64,000 bases of DNA from Bradyrhizobium valentinum (lineage in GTDB: Bacteria; Pseudomonadota; Alphaproteobacteria; Rhizobiales; Xanthobacteraceae): contig NZ_LLXX01000161.1 of NCBI RefSeq assembly GCF_001440405.1, positions 1 to 64,000 of the forward strand, read 5' to 3'. Shown one piece after another: positions 52,951-61,142 of the stretch; the stretch's first letter is position 1; each line of letters starts with the position of its first letter. A program made the translations under genes and the position numbers. Under the pieces are notes generated by a model. That model had not been told where the DNA came from. It ran no database searches and was given only the letters and a program-made list of their open reading frames with translations.

Positions 52951-53054
52951 GTGTCATCGCCCTGCTTGACAGGGCGATCCAGTATTGCGCGGCGCTGATG
53001 TTCTACGCAAAGGCCTCGGCGTACTGGATCGCCTGCTTTCGCGGACGATGACAC
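52951..53054. repeat. family C palindromic element at a convergent junction
   Basis: GTGTCATCGCCCTG...ACAGGGCGATCCAGTA at the left is inverted as TACTGGATCGCC...CGATGACAC at the right; about 104 bp. The left arm also folds as CGCCCTGCTTGACAGGGCG. Starts directly after the ATP-grasp stop and separates it from the convergent small gene. Confidence 0.8.
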
Positions 53055-53070
53055 CTTTGTGTGCCGCGAC

Positions 53071-53226
53071 TCACAACGGCTCATTCTCATTGTCCGTGCG
53101 ATCACGCTTCGGCGTGGCGATGTCGCCGTCCTCGTAGTCATCGTCCTCGACTGGAACGTGCTCCGGCTTCTTAGGTTTGTCGTCGCCCTTTTTCGGAGGC
53201 TCGCTCTTCCTGCCAGTTCCGCCCAT
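53071..53226 (-). CDS. small acidic/charged protein of unknown function
   Basis: 51 residues, shorter than the usual ORF cutoff. AAGGAATCAC lies directly upstream of the ATG at 53226. The sequence begins MGGTGRKSEPPKKGDDKPKK and contains the acidic run VEDDDYEDGD; it has almost no hydrophobic residues and is probably unstructured. I infer coding from the good ribosome-binding site, the exclusively hydrophilic composition and the placement between repeat and divergent gene. Function unknown. Confidence 0.6.
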   Translation of the reverse strand: MGGTGRKSEPPKKGDDKPKKPEHVPVEDDDYEDGDIATPKRDRTDNENEPL

Positions 53227-53394
53227 GTGATTCCTTTTTCGCCGGATCAATCGGCGTTGCTCTGCATGCCGATTCGGAGTATCGGCATGACCTCGATCTG
53301 ATCGCGTTCGACCGGCATTTTAACGCCGGCCACGCAAGTTTTCCTGCCCTTTTTGCGGCGTTCAGTCGAAAGGGCGCTCACATACGGAGCCAGC

Positions 53395-53637
53395 ATGAAG
53401 AAGCCCCGCCCTGCGGCGGACGAACCGCAGCCGCGCAAGACCATTCGCGCCGACAAGGCGCCGACCACCGGATACTCGCTGGTGGTGGACGGTCATTTCA
53501 AATCACATCACGACACGGTGGAGGCTGCCGAAGAGGCGGGCATGGCCTTGAAGAACCGGTTTCAGATGCTTCAGGTGCAGGTCTACGACGCCGAGAACAA
53601 GACGCGGTCGATGATCGACTGGCCGGGGCCGGCGTAA
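53395..53637 (+). CDS. small conserved-looking hypothetical protein
   Basis: 80 residues from the ATG at 53395 (MKKPRPAADEPQPRK); an earlier in-frame start at 53353 lacks an SD. After a basic N-terminus comes a compact region TGYSLVVDGHFKSHHDTVEA, then AEEAGMALKNRFQMLQVQVYDAENKT. It reads as a short alpha/beta domain like those of small rhizobial proteins with a repeated 'add to set of parameters' look, but I cannot name the family. Divergent from the 51-residue gene. Confidence 0.75.
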   Translation: MKKPRPAADEPQPRKTIRADKAPTTGYSLVVDGHFKSHHDTVEAAEEAGMALKNRFQMLQVQVYDAENKTRSMIDWPGPA

Positions 53638-53663
53638 CGCGGCAGACATCCGACTTTACTTGT

Positions 53664-53807
53664 CGTCATGGCCGGGCTTCGTCCCGGCCATCCACGTCTT
53701 TCCCAGACGTTGCAGCCAAGGACGTGGATGCCCCGGGGGACATCCAGCGATGCCCCGGGGACGTCCAGCGCGAAGACACGCTTCGCGCTTTTGCCCCGGG
53801 CATGACG
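53664..53807. repeat. family D palindromic element at a convergent junction
   Basis: CGTCATGGCCGGGCTTCGTC...CCGGCCATCCACGTCTT at the left and AAGGACGTGGATGCCCCGGG...GCCCCGGGCATGACG at the right are inverted, with an internal duplication of GATGCCCCGGGG-ACATCCAGC and a GCGAAGACACGCTTCGC hairpin. About 144 bp, between the 80-residue gene (+) and the 97-residue gene (-). Confidence 0.75.
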
Positions 53808-53829
53808 AGACGCCCGCAAGCGTCCGACC

Positions 53830-54123
53830 TCAGGTTCGCCGTCCGCCGTTTTGCTGGCTCGCCAGCCACTCGGACAGGGCCACCGGCTTCTCGCCTTGCC
53901 GCTTGGTGCCGGCGCGAGGCTTCTTTGCGGCCGCCCGGGCGGCGGGAGCGCGTTGCGGCTCGGCTGCTTCGCGCGCAAGCCGCAACGCCTTTAACTTCGC
54001 CATATTGTCGAGCACCGCCTTGGCGGAGGCGTCGCGTTCGGCCTTGCCGGATCTTGCGTCCTCGGCGGCCTTTGCCATCTTGTCGGCGCGTGCCTGGGCG
54101 CGATCACGATCCTCTTTCGTCAT
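53830..54123 (-). CDS. small basic coiled-coil-like hypothetical protein (paralogue 1)
   Basis: 97 residues. Highly charged helical N-terminal two-thirds (DRAQARADKMAKAAEDARSG) with the segment MAKLKALRLAREAAE, then an Ala/Lys/Arg-rich stretch and a C-terminal VALSEWLASQQNGGRRT. The KLKALRLAREAAE block recurs as KLRALRLAKEAAD in the gene immediately upstream, so the pair look like diverged tandem duplicates. The start is 6 bp after that gene's stop, so they are co-transcribed. Function unknown; nucleic-acid or ribosome binding is possible from charge but not shown. Confidence 0.72.
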   Translation of the reverse strand: MTKEDRDRAQARADKMAKAAEDARSGKAERDASAKAVLDNMAKLKALRLAREAAEPQRAPAARAAAKKPRAGTKRQGEKPVALSEWLASQQNGGRRT

Positions 54124-54129
54124 TTCAAG

Positions 54130-54369
54130 TCAGCCTCTTTTCGCGGTCCTGGTCTTGGCCTTGCTTTTGACCGTCGGTTCCGGCGGGTTTTCGCGGTCGG
54201 CCGCTTCCTTCGCCAGACGTAGCGCACGCAGCTTCTCGGTTCGCTTTCGGATGGCGACATCGGCGGCGGCAATCTCGGCCATCGCCTTTATGCCTTCGAC
54301 TTCCTGGGCGCGCTTGCGATTTAACCTGATCTCTTTCAGTTCGGCAGCGCTCTTCGGCTCATCGTCCAT
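54130..54369 (-). CDS. small basic coiled-coil-like hypothetical protein (paralogue 2)
   Basis: 79 residues beginning MDDEPKSAAELKEIRLNRKR. A long amphipathic charged helix is followed by the block TEKLRALRLAKEAADRE shared with the downstream gene, and a basic tail VKSKAKTRTAKRG. No transmembrane or signal segment. First gene of the two-gene unit; the 114 bp upstream to the next minus-strand gene hold no recognised element. Confidence 0.72.
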   Translation of the reverse strand: MDDEPKSAAELKEIRLNRKRAQEVEGIKAMAEIAAADVAIRKRTEKLRALRLAKEAADRENPPEPTVKSKAKTRTAKRG

Positions 54370-54483
54370 GTCATACCTCTGAAATCACGACAGATATCGT
54401 CGAGCGGTCTCGGGGCGGTTTACCACGGATCGGGGCGCAGACGAGGTTATTTTCGATCGAAAAAGGCCCGGTTTCTTGCCAAA

Positions 54484-55488
54484 TTAGCCATTGTGATGAA
54501 GCGCCGCCTCGTCGTCGCTTTCGTCGGAACTCGCAGAATCGAAGCTGGCAAGCCAGGCGCCTAGCGCCGATGACGCAAGCCCTTCCGCCTTCATCTGCCG
54601 CAAGGCGACTCGGATGCCGGTTCGGCCGTTACGGCCACAGACGATCTCCGAGGGCGGCTCGCCGGCGAGCACCGCCTCGACCACGCGCTGTTTGATCGCC
54701 GACGTTTCGGGATCGCCGCACGCGGCCATCATCTGCTGAAACGCACGATGACGCGCGGCGTCGAACGGCCGGGCCTCGCCCAGCCCGTCCCGTGCCGGAT
54801 GCGGCGGATAGAGATGTGCGCAGGGAACCATCCCATCAGGCACCGGTTCGGTGGCGGGATGGGTTCGGCCGCTCTTCAAAAGCCTCGGCAGCACATGGGT
54901 GTGCGGCCCCTCCGGGCTCTTGCCGGTGGGCGGCGGGATTGGCTGATAGACCTCGATGCGGCCGAGCCGGCTGATGAAGACGCGATGCGGATTGGCCTCC
55001 AGGATCATGCCCATGGCAGGGTTGCCGTGATCAAACACCGCGCGGCCGACATGGTCGCGCAGACGCCTGGCGAGATTGCGATCGGCGATACGCACGCAGA
55101 AATCCGCCTGCAGCGCGCCGAAACCGAGATCGAACAAAATCGAATCCCGATCTTCCTCACGCGGCGCCTGATGATCGGGGCCGACCTCGGTCAGCGCGAC
55201 GCGCTGGTTCATGGCGCAATCATCTTGCGGCAGGCAAAGCGCGATCTTTTGATTCCACCCGGTCTTGGTGATGCCTTCCGATGCGTAGGGACGGATAGCA
55301 GCATCAGGCTTGAGGGCAATGCCGCCACGCGGCGTCACGGCCGAAACGGCTTCAGCCGACTGGACGAGGCGGACCGGTTCGCCACGGTCGCGCGAAAATT
55401 CGGCGATAGCGCCGAAGGTGCCGAGGCTCCATTGCGTGTCGGGGTTGGATATTTCCCGCTGCAAAAGATCGATAGTTGCGGCGCTCAT
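54484..55488 (-). CDS. uncharacterised protein encoded downstream of btuB
   Basis: 334 residues, family not recognised. The N-terminal third (about 1-120) begins MSAATIDLLQREISNPDTQW and includes FGAIAEFSRDRGEPV. The centre has a His/Pro-rich stretch GPHTHVLPRLLKSGRTHPAT and CAHLYPPHPARDG that could bind metal or haem-like ligands. The C-terminal segment (about 255-325) is helical. No signal peptide or membrane helix, so cytoplasmic. It lies 128 bp after btuB on the same strand and probably shares the transcript that starts at the cobalamin riboswitch, so a role linked to B12 handling is inferred from position only. Confidence 0.8.
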   Translation of the reverse strand: MSAATIDLLQREISNPDTQWSLGTFGAIAEFSRDRGEPVRLVQSAEAVSAVTPRGGIALKPDAAIRPYASEGITKTGWNQKIALCLPQDDCAMNQRVALTEVGPDHQAPREEDRDSILFDLGFGALQADFCVRIADRNLARRLRDHVGRAVFDHGNPAMGMILEANPHRVFISRLGRIEVYQPIPPPTGKSPEGPHTHVLPRLLKSGRTHPATEPVPDGMVPCAHLYPPHPARDGLGEARPFDAARHRAFQQMMAACGDPETSAIKQRVVEAVLAGEPPSEIVCGRNGRTGIRVALRQMKAEGLASSALGAWLASFDSASSDESDDEAALHHNG

Positions 55489-55615
55489 CGCCGCCTGCGG
55501 AGCGGAAGAGGTTCAGGCATGAAAAGGCATTCTCCCCGGGCAATGCCAAAGGAGAATACCGTCTCGTCAGGTCAGGACAAGCCGGTCCGGCAGGAGGCCG
55601 AACCGGCTATTCCGG

Positions 55616-57880
55616 TCAGAACGTCGCGCCCACCTTCACCATGTAGGTCCGGCCGGGCAACGGATAGGCCGAGAAGCGGCCCGGCGTGAACATGCTCGCG
55701 ACGGCGTAGTCGTAGTACAGCGCGTCGAAGATATTGTTGACGGAGATCGACCAGAAGAAGTGCTCGTACGCGCCGCTCAGCTTGAAATCGACCGTTGCGC
55801 TCGCTGGGATCAGGCGCTGGGTATTGGCCTGGTCGTTGTCCATGAAGCGCTCGCTCCAGGCGCGCACGGTGGCGTCGGCGACGAGATAGTTCTGCCAGAT
55901 GTTCCAACTGACGCCGGCGCTGCCGGTGTAGCGGGACACCAGCGGAACGTCGTTTCCGGCAAACGGACCTTCGCGGAACACCGCACGGGTATAGGCCATG
56001 CCGCCGCGCAGCAGCACGGTATCGCTGATACGAAACGACGCGCTGGTTTCCGAGCCGTAGCGGCGGGTCGGATCGAGATTGACGTTGAAGCGCTGCACCG
56101 GGTTGAACTGGAGCTCGTTCTCGAGGTCCATGTTGTAGATGCTCGATTGAACTTCGAGCGGTCCGGACTTGATGCGAACGCCGCCCTCGATGTCATGAGA
56201 GGTCTGGGTCTTCAGCCTGAAGTCACCGGGAAGCGCGTTGAAGAAGGGGTCGAAGGCGGGACCCGAGGAGAGCCTCTCATCGACGTTCGGCGTGCGGAAC
56301 GCGCGCGCGGCGCGACCGAATAGCGAAAAGACATTATTGAATCGATGTTCGAGGCCGATATGCAGCGCGTATTGGCCTTCCTCACTGTCAAGCGGGAAGT
56401 TTTGGACGCTGCACGTAAAGAATATTGCGCAGTTCGGATCGTTCTGGAGGATGTCCCGGGCTTTCAAGGTGGTCCGTTGTAGGCGACCGCCGTATGAAAA
56501 ATCTGTCGTCGGCAACAGTCCAATGGTTTGCTGAAAGTATCCGGCGAGCGTTTGCTGCGACAAATCGTAGGTGTGAATGGGGATCATGCCTTTGGCGACC
56601 GGACGCTCAGAATGGTAGGCCGCGTCATAATAATCGATGCCAGTCAGAATGGCCGAAGGCATTCCGAACATCACGTTCTTAATGCTCAATCGGGGCGTGA
56701 TCGACCACGTCTGCAGATGGCTGTCGACATAGTTGAAGGGGATCGTCGGCAGCAGGCCGAAGAACCCGGCCTGTTGCTTCTTGTCGCGCACGCCGCCATC
56801 GACGATGAGGTCGACACCGTTCATCAAGGTCTTGGTGAAGCCGGCGGTAGCATTGGCGCCCTGCTGGTTGCCATAGTCGAATGGGGTATTGGTGCCGCGG
56901 CGGTCGGTGACGAGTTGGTTTAGGCCGATCGACGGATCAACCGTGCGGCCGCCGGGAAAACCGAGCTTCTGGTCATCGCCTGACAGTGTCAGGAACGCGG
57001 TGAGACCGGGTGTAGTGTAGTTCAAATTGCCGACGCCATTGCGCTGGTCGAGGGCGTTGTTGACTCGATAGCCGTCGGACTTGATGCCGTTGCCATAGAA
57101 CGACGTCGACCATGGTCCGTAATTGGTCGCGGCCGAAACCGAGGCCTGCCGCTGGTTGAACGATCCGACGCCGGCTTCAGCGCGGATTGCGACCGGCGGG
57201 CCGCCGACGCCGTTCTTCAGGACGATGTTGATGACGCCGCCTACCGCATTGTCGCCGTACAGCACCGCGCCACTGTTGCCACGGGTAATCTCGATGCGCT
57301 CGATCGAATCGCGCGGAATAGTCGAGAAATCCACGCCCTGCATGTCGACGTCATTGACCCTCCGTCCATTGATGAGGAGCAGGGTATTGGAGGAGGCGAA
57401 CGCACCGAAGCCACGGAGGTCGACACTGGTCCTTGCGCCATTAACGCCGCCAAACAGGGACGTTAGCTGCACGCCCGGCGTTTGTGCGATGATTTCCTGC
57501 ACGGTGGAGGCCGGCGAACGCGCGATATCCTGCGCTGTTATGATCGCGGTCGATGTGCCGACGATGCCGTTGAATTGCCTGATAGCGCCTACGCCGGTCG
57601 AGAACGAGTCCGCCGCCGGGCCGGGCGCTGCAACAGCGTTGGGGTCGGGCCTCGAAGATGTGCGAGGCACGACGCGGCGCGAGGTCGAGGTCTGGTCGGT
57701 GGCGGGTTTGGCTCGGGTTCGGTTCGCGTCGCCGGGCGGATTGACCTCGATCGTCGGCAACTGATCCGACGATGTGGTTTGCTGTGCATGCGCTGCAGAA
57801 ATGCCAAGCGTTACGATCGGCGCAAAGAAACTCGACGCAAGCCAGAAGCGGCGCTGCCGCGTGGCGCTGATGGAAGACAT
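55616..57880 (-). CDS. btuB: TonB-dependent outer-membrane receptor, predicted vitamin B12 receptor
   Basis: 754 residues. The signal peptide ends ISAAHA-QQ. A short linker with LPTIEV (TonB-box candidate) precedes the plug domain (IITAQDIARSPASTVQEIIAQTPGVQL, RRVNDVDMQGVDFSTIPRDSIERIEITRGNSGAVLYGDNAVGGVINI). The remaining 500 residues are beta-barrel, closing with RTYMVKVGATF and a terminal Phe. The plug motifs are generic for TonB receptors; the assignment to cobalamin rests on the cobalamin riboswitch immediately upstream and on btuCDF divergent to it. GAGGT is six to seven bases before the ATG. Transport across the outer membrane would use TonB-ExbBD, which is not in this window. Confidence 0.9.
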   Translation of the reverse strand: MSSISATRQRRFWLASSFFAPIVTLGISAAHAQQTTSSDQLPTIEVNPPGDANRTRAKPATDQTSTSRRVVPRTSSRPDPNAVAAPGPAADSFSTGVGAIRQFNGIVGTSTAIITAQDIARSPASTVQEIIAQTPGVQLTSLFGGVNGARTSVDLRGFGAFASSNTLLLINGRRVNDVDMQGVDFSTIPRDSIERIEITRGNSGAVLYGDNAVGGVINIVLKNGVGGPPVAIRAEAGVGSFNQRQASVSAATNYGPWSTSFYGNGIKSDGYRVNNALDQRNGVGNLNYTTPGLTAFLTLSGDDQKLGFPGGRTVDPSIGLNQLVTDRRGTNTPFDYGNQQGANATAGFTKTLMNGVDLIVDGGVRDKKQQAGFFGLLPTIPFNYVDSHLQTWSITPRLSIKNVMFGMPSAILTGIDYYDAAYHSERPVAKGMIPIHTYDLSQQTLAGYFQQTIGLLPTTDFSYGGRLQRTTLKARDILQNDPNCAIFFTCSVQNFPLDSEEGQYALHIGLEHRFNNVFSLFGRAARAFRTPNVDERLSSGPAFDPFFNALPGDFRLKTQTSHDIEGGVRIKSGPLEVQSSIYNMDLENELQFNPVQRFNVNLDPTRRYGSETSASFRISDTVLLRGGMAYTRAVFREGPFAGNDVPLVSRYTGSAGVSWNIWQNYLVADATVRAWSERFMDNDQANTQRLIPASATVDFKLSGAYEHFFWSISVNNIFDALYYDYAVASMFTPGRFSAYPLPGRTYMVKVGATF

Positions 57881-58007
57881 GGTTCGGACCTCGGTATGAC
57901 GTCAGTGGCACGTCACAGCGAACCAAGTCTCACCATGGGCTAACGCAGCTTAGGTGAAGCTAATGCCTGTACTCCCCGACCGACATCTTCGCGTGTGACC
58001 ACGGCTG

Positions 58008-58178
58008 ACGGCAGGTCTCCTGGCTCGCGGGTCGTTACCCATCGTCGCCTTCCCAGGACCGAGATTCCCAGTGGCCTATGACGAAGGATTCGCCGCTTAC
58101 AGTTGCGGGGGCAGCCGCGGAATTGGGGATTTTCCCCGCACCGCATTCCCTTTTGATCCCCAAACGGGAACCGTCGGG
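58008..58178 (-). promoter_or_regulatory. cobalamin (adenosylcobalamin) riboswitch
   Basis: Read on the minus strand, the conserved blocks occur in order: GGGAATGCGGTGCGG, then CCGCGGCTGCCCCCGCAACT with GTAAGCGGCGA, the GCCACTGGGAA element (GCCACTG at 58075-58069), and the closing GCCAGGAGACCTGCC. These are the core, the B12 box region and the P1-side sequence of class I cobalamin riboswitches. About 130 bases separate it from the btuB ATG. A TTGACA hexamer at 58200-58195 (minus) could be the -35 of its promoter, but no good -10 was found. Binding of B12 is expected to repress btuB. Confidence 0.95.
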
Positions 58179-58335
58179 AACTATGGTAGAAGTTTGTCAA
58201 AGTCCGAGTCAATCCGCCTTGGGCGCCCTCGCGGTCCTCACTGGACGAGTGCGCTATTTTTGCCGCATGAGCACGCTGCCTGCTCGTTGCCTGAGCTCCT
58301 GTACCGGGGCGGGTAAAACTGCTTTAGGACGATCG

Positions 58336-59379
58336 ATGAGTGTTGAGGCTGTAACCATGACCAACGAGGATGCCGCGCGCCGGCGGATCGGCGCGACGGC
58401 GGCGCTTGCCGCCCTCGTTGCGCTGCTGGTGCTGATCTCGCTGGGTATTGGTCCGGTGCGGCTGTCGCCGCTTGCGGTGGCGGAAGCGCTGTTCGGCGGC
58501 GGCAGCGACGTGGCGCAGGTGATCGTGCGGGAAATCCGCCTGCCGCGGACGCTGTTAGCGCTGGCGATCGGCGCCATTCTCGGGCTGTCGGGTGCATCGC
58601 TGCAAGGCTTGTTGCGCAATCCGCTGGCCTCGCCCGACCTGTTCGGCGCGCCGCAATCGGCGGCGTTTGGCGCAGTGCTGATCATCGCGCTGGGATTGGC
58701 CGATGTCCGCTCCTACGCGCTGCCGGTGGCGGCAATCATCGCAGCCTTCGGTTCGGTGTTCGTGCTGCTTTCGATCGCCGGCCGCAACGCGGGGCTATTG
58801 ATCCTCATCCTGTCGGGACTGGCGATCTCGAGCTTTGCAGGCGCCGCGACCGCGCTGGTGATGAACCTTGCCACCAATCCCTTTCTGGTGCTGGAGATCA
58901 CGTTCTGGCTGCTCGGATCGCTGGAGGACCGCAGCTTTCAGCACGTGATGTTGGCATTTCCCTTCATCATTGCCGGCGCGATCATGCTGTTCAGCCAGCG
59001 TCATGCGTTTCGCGCGCTGAGCCTGGGCGAGGAAACTGCGCAGAGCCTCGGCGTCGATGTCGGGCGTTTGCGGCTGTTCGTGATTTCGGGCGTCGCGCTC
59101 GGCGTCGGCGGCGCGGTGGCCGTCACCGGCACTATCGGTTTCATCGGGCTCGTTGCGCCACATCTGATGCGTCCCTTGATCGGCCACGATCCGGGGCGGC
59201 TTTTGGTGCCGAGTGCGCTCACAGGCTCCGCGCTGCTGTTGGCCGCCGACATCGCGGTACGCATCATTCCCTCGACCTCTGACATCAAGGTCGGCGTGCT
59301 GACCTCGATCATTGGCGTGCCGTTCTTCCTCTATCTGATCATGCGCGAACGCCGCGCGCTCGGTGGGGGCGTTGCATGA
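58336..59379 (+). CDS. btuC: vitamin B12 ABC transporter permease (FecCD family)
   Basis: 347 residues from the ATG at 58336 with TTAGGA upstream; longer starts at 58078 run through the antisense of the riboswitch. About nine to ten membrane helices; family motifs REIRLPRTLLALAIGAILGLSGASLQGLLRNPLASPD, split here as REIRLPRTLLALAIGAIL and GASLQGLLRNPLASPD, and the coupling region SLGEETAQSLGVDVGRL with GFIGLVAPHLMR. FecCD proteins serve B12, haem and ferric siderophores; B12 is inferred from the adjacent riboswitch-controlled receptor. First of btuCDF, each overlapping the next. Confidence 0.9.
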   Translation: MSVEAVTMTNEDAARRRIGATAALAALVALLVLISLGIGPVRLSPLAVAEALFGGGSDVAQVIVREIRLPRTLLALAIGAILGLSGASLQGLLRNPLASPDLFGAPQSAAFGAVLIIALGLADVRSYALPVAAIIAAFGSVFVLLSIAGRNAGLLILILSGLAISSFAGAATALVMNLATNPFLVLEITFWLLGSLEDRSFQHVMLAFPFIIAGAIMLFSQRHAFRALSLGEETAQSLGVDVGRLRLFVISGVALGVGGAVAVTGTIGFIGLVAPHLMRPLIGHDPGRLLVPSALTGSALLLAADIAVRIIPSTSDIKVGVLTSIIGVPFFLYLIMRERRALGGGVA

Positions 59380-60158
59380 GTGAGATAGCGCTGCTCACCG
59401 CAAAGGGGCTCAGCGTGCGGCTCGCCGGCCGCGTCGTGCTGCAAGACGTTTCGCTGGCGCTCTCGCCGGGGCATCTGGTGGCGCTGGTCGGGCCGAACGG
59501 CGCCGGCAAGACCACGCTGTTGCGGGCGCTGGCAGGATTGATCCCATCCGAAGGGGATATCGAAGTCGGTGGCCATGCGCTAGCTTCGCTGCCGCTGCGC
59601 GAGCGCGCAAAACGCTTCGGCTATTTGCCGCAGGGGCATGTTGTGCATTGGCCGCTGCCGGCGCGCGATATCGTGGCGCTTGGCCGCTATCCGCATGGCG
59701 CCACCGATCCGGCGCGCCTGTCGCCTCGGGATGCGGAGGCGGTGCTGCGCGCGATGCAGGCGGTCGACGTGATGGAGTTCAGCGATCGCCGCGTCACCGA
59801 ATTGTCCGGCGGCGAGCGCAGCCGCGTTGCGCTGGCCCGTGCGCTGGCGGTGGAGGCGCCGGTCATCCTCGCCGACGAGCCGACCGCCTCGCTCGATCCG
59901 CGGCACCAGATCGACGTCATGAAGAATCTGCGCGCGACCGCCGACAAGGGCGTGCTCGTCGTCGTGGTGACGCACGACCTGGGCCTCGCCGCGCGTTTCG
60001 CCGATCACATGCTGGTGCTGCGCGAAGGTCGCCTGGTGTCGCAAGGAGCGCCGGCAGACGCGCTGTCCGAGCAGGTGATGGCGGATGTATTCCGGATCCG
60101 CGCCTACCGTGCGGAATTCCAGCGCGAGGCCGTGATCGTGCCGTGGGCAGATGTTTGA
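59376..60158 (+). CDS. btuD: vitamin B12 ABC transporter ATP-binding protein
   Basis: 260 residues; the ATG overlaps the permease stop by 4 bp. Walker A GPNGAGKTT, Q-loop GYLPQGHVVHWPL, signature LSGGERSRV, Walker B VILADEPTASLD and H-loop VVVTHDLG are intact. This belongs to the FhuC/BtuD/HmuV class that pairs with FecCD permeases. Its stop overlaps the start of the binding-protein gene (TGATG). Confidence 0.9.
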   Translation: MSEIALLTAKGLSVRLAGRVVLQDVSLALSPGHLVALVGPNGAGKTTLLRALAGLIPSEGDIEVGGHALASLPLRERAKRFGYLPQGHVVHWPLPARDIVALGRYPHGATDPARLSPRDAEAVLRAMQAVDVMEFSDRRVTELSGGERSRVALARALAVEAPVILADEPTASLDPRHQIDVMKNLRATADKGVLVVVVTHDLGLAARFADHMLVLREGRLVSQGAPADALSEQVMADVFRIRAYRAEFQREAVIVPWADV

Positions 60159-60994
60159 TGCGGTGGCTATTCGGAGTTCTGATCGCGATCGCCGCGCTGG
60201 CGGTGTCTGGCAGCGCCGCGCTCGCAGCCAATCCGCCGCGCCTGGTGTCGATGAATGTCTGCACCGATCAGTTGGTGCTGAGGCTTGCAGACCCCGAACA
60301 GATTCTGGGATTGAGTCGGTTTTCGCGGGACGGCTGGCAATCGCACGCAGGCGACATCAGCCGCTATCCGGTGCTGTCCGGCGGGGCCGAGGACGTGTTG
60401 CTCATCAGACCCGACCTGGTCGTCGCCAGCGCGTTCGACAAGCGTTCGACGCGGGAGCTGCTGAAGGCCAAGGGACTTCGCCTTGCCGAGCTCGCCGTGC
60501 CGCGGACCCTCGATGAAGCACGGCAGCAGATCCGCGAGGCCGGCGACATCATCGGTCACCCCGATCGCGCGGCGGTGGAAATCGCGCGGCTTGACGCCGC
60601 GCTGGCGCGAGCCCGCCGCGCGGTCGCAGAACGGCATTATCGCGTGCTGCCGCTGTCGCGGCGCGGCTGGGTGGCGGGCAGCGATAGTTTTGTCGGTTCG
60701 CTGCTCAGCGAAATTGGCTTGCGCAGCGCGGCCGGCGATCTCGGTTTCAACTTCGGCGGATTTGCCTCGCTGGAGGCGATCGTGAACTTGAGGCCCGACT
60801 TCATCGTGGTTTCGCAGGCCGGCGATTATGCAGGGGATGACGGCCAGGCGTTTCTGCTGCATCCGGCGCTGGAGCGCTTCTATCCGCCGGAAAAGCGCAT
60901 CGTGATTCCGGAGCGCATGACCGAGTGCGGCGGCGTGATGCTGGCGGATGCGCTGGATGCGCTGACGGCGGAGCTGAAGCGGGTGGGGCGGTGA
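60158..60994 (+). CDS. btuF: vitamin B12 periplasmic binding protein
   Basis: 278 residues from the ATG at 60158, overlapping the ATPase stop. The signal peptide ends in SGSAALAA. The mature protein opens PPRLVSMNVCTDQLVLRLAD, the first lobe of a class III (helical-backbone) binding protein, with the linking helix DEARQQIREAGDIIGHPDRA and second lobe GWVAGSDSFVGSLLSEIGL. Such proteins carry B12, haem or siderophore to FecCD permeases. The gene ends at a family A element separating it from a convergent sulfur gene. Confidence 0.88.
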   Translation: MRWLFGVLIAIAALAVSGSAALAANPPRLVSMNVCTDQLVLRLADPEQILGLSRFSRDGWQSHAGDISRYPVLSGGAEDVLLIRPDLVVASAFDKRSTRELLKAKGLRLAELAVPRTLDEARQQIREAGDIIGHPDRAAVEIARLDAALARARRAVAERHYRVLPLSRRGWVAGSDSFVGSLLSEIGLRSAAGDLGFNFGGFASLEAIVNLRPDFIVVSQAGDYAGDDGQAFLLHPALERFYPPEKRIVIPERMTECGGVMLADALDALTAELKRVGR

Positions 60995-61014
60995 TGTCCC
61001 CGACAAAACTATAT

Positions 61015-61135
61015 CGTCGTCCCTGCGAACGCAGGGACCCATAACCACAGGGCGTTGTAACTTAAGCAAGACGTTGGCCACTGCCTTCCATCATCGGCGC
61101 CGCGGCGTATGGGTCCCTGCGTTCGCAGGGACGAC
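61015..61135. repeat. family A composite palindromic element, copy 7
   Basis: 121 bp, full consensus: GTCCCTGCGAACGCAGGGAC plus CCATAACCACAGG at the left, GCCGCGGCGTATGG plus GTCCCTGCGTTCGCAGGGAC at the right. Between the convergent btuF and persulfide dioxygenase-like genes. Confidence 0.88.
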
Positions 61136-61142
61136 ACCGATC

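Noticed and set aside
58078..58335. An N-terminal extension of btuC through the riboswitch DNA
   Set aside because: The 86 extra residues are the antisense translation of the conserved riboswitch, and a membrane helix with a good ribosome site starts at 58336.
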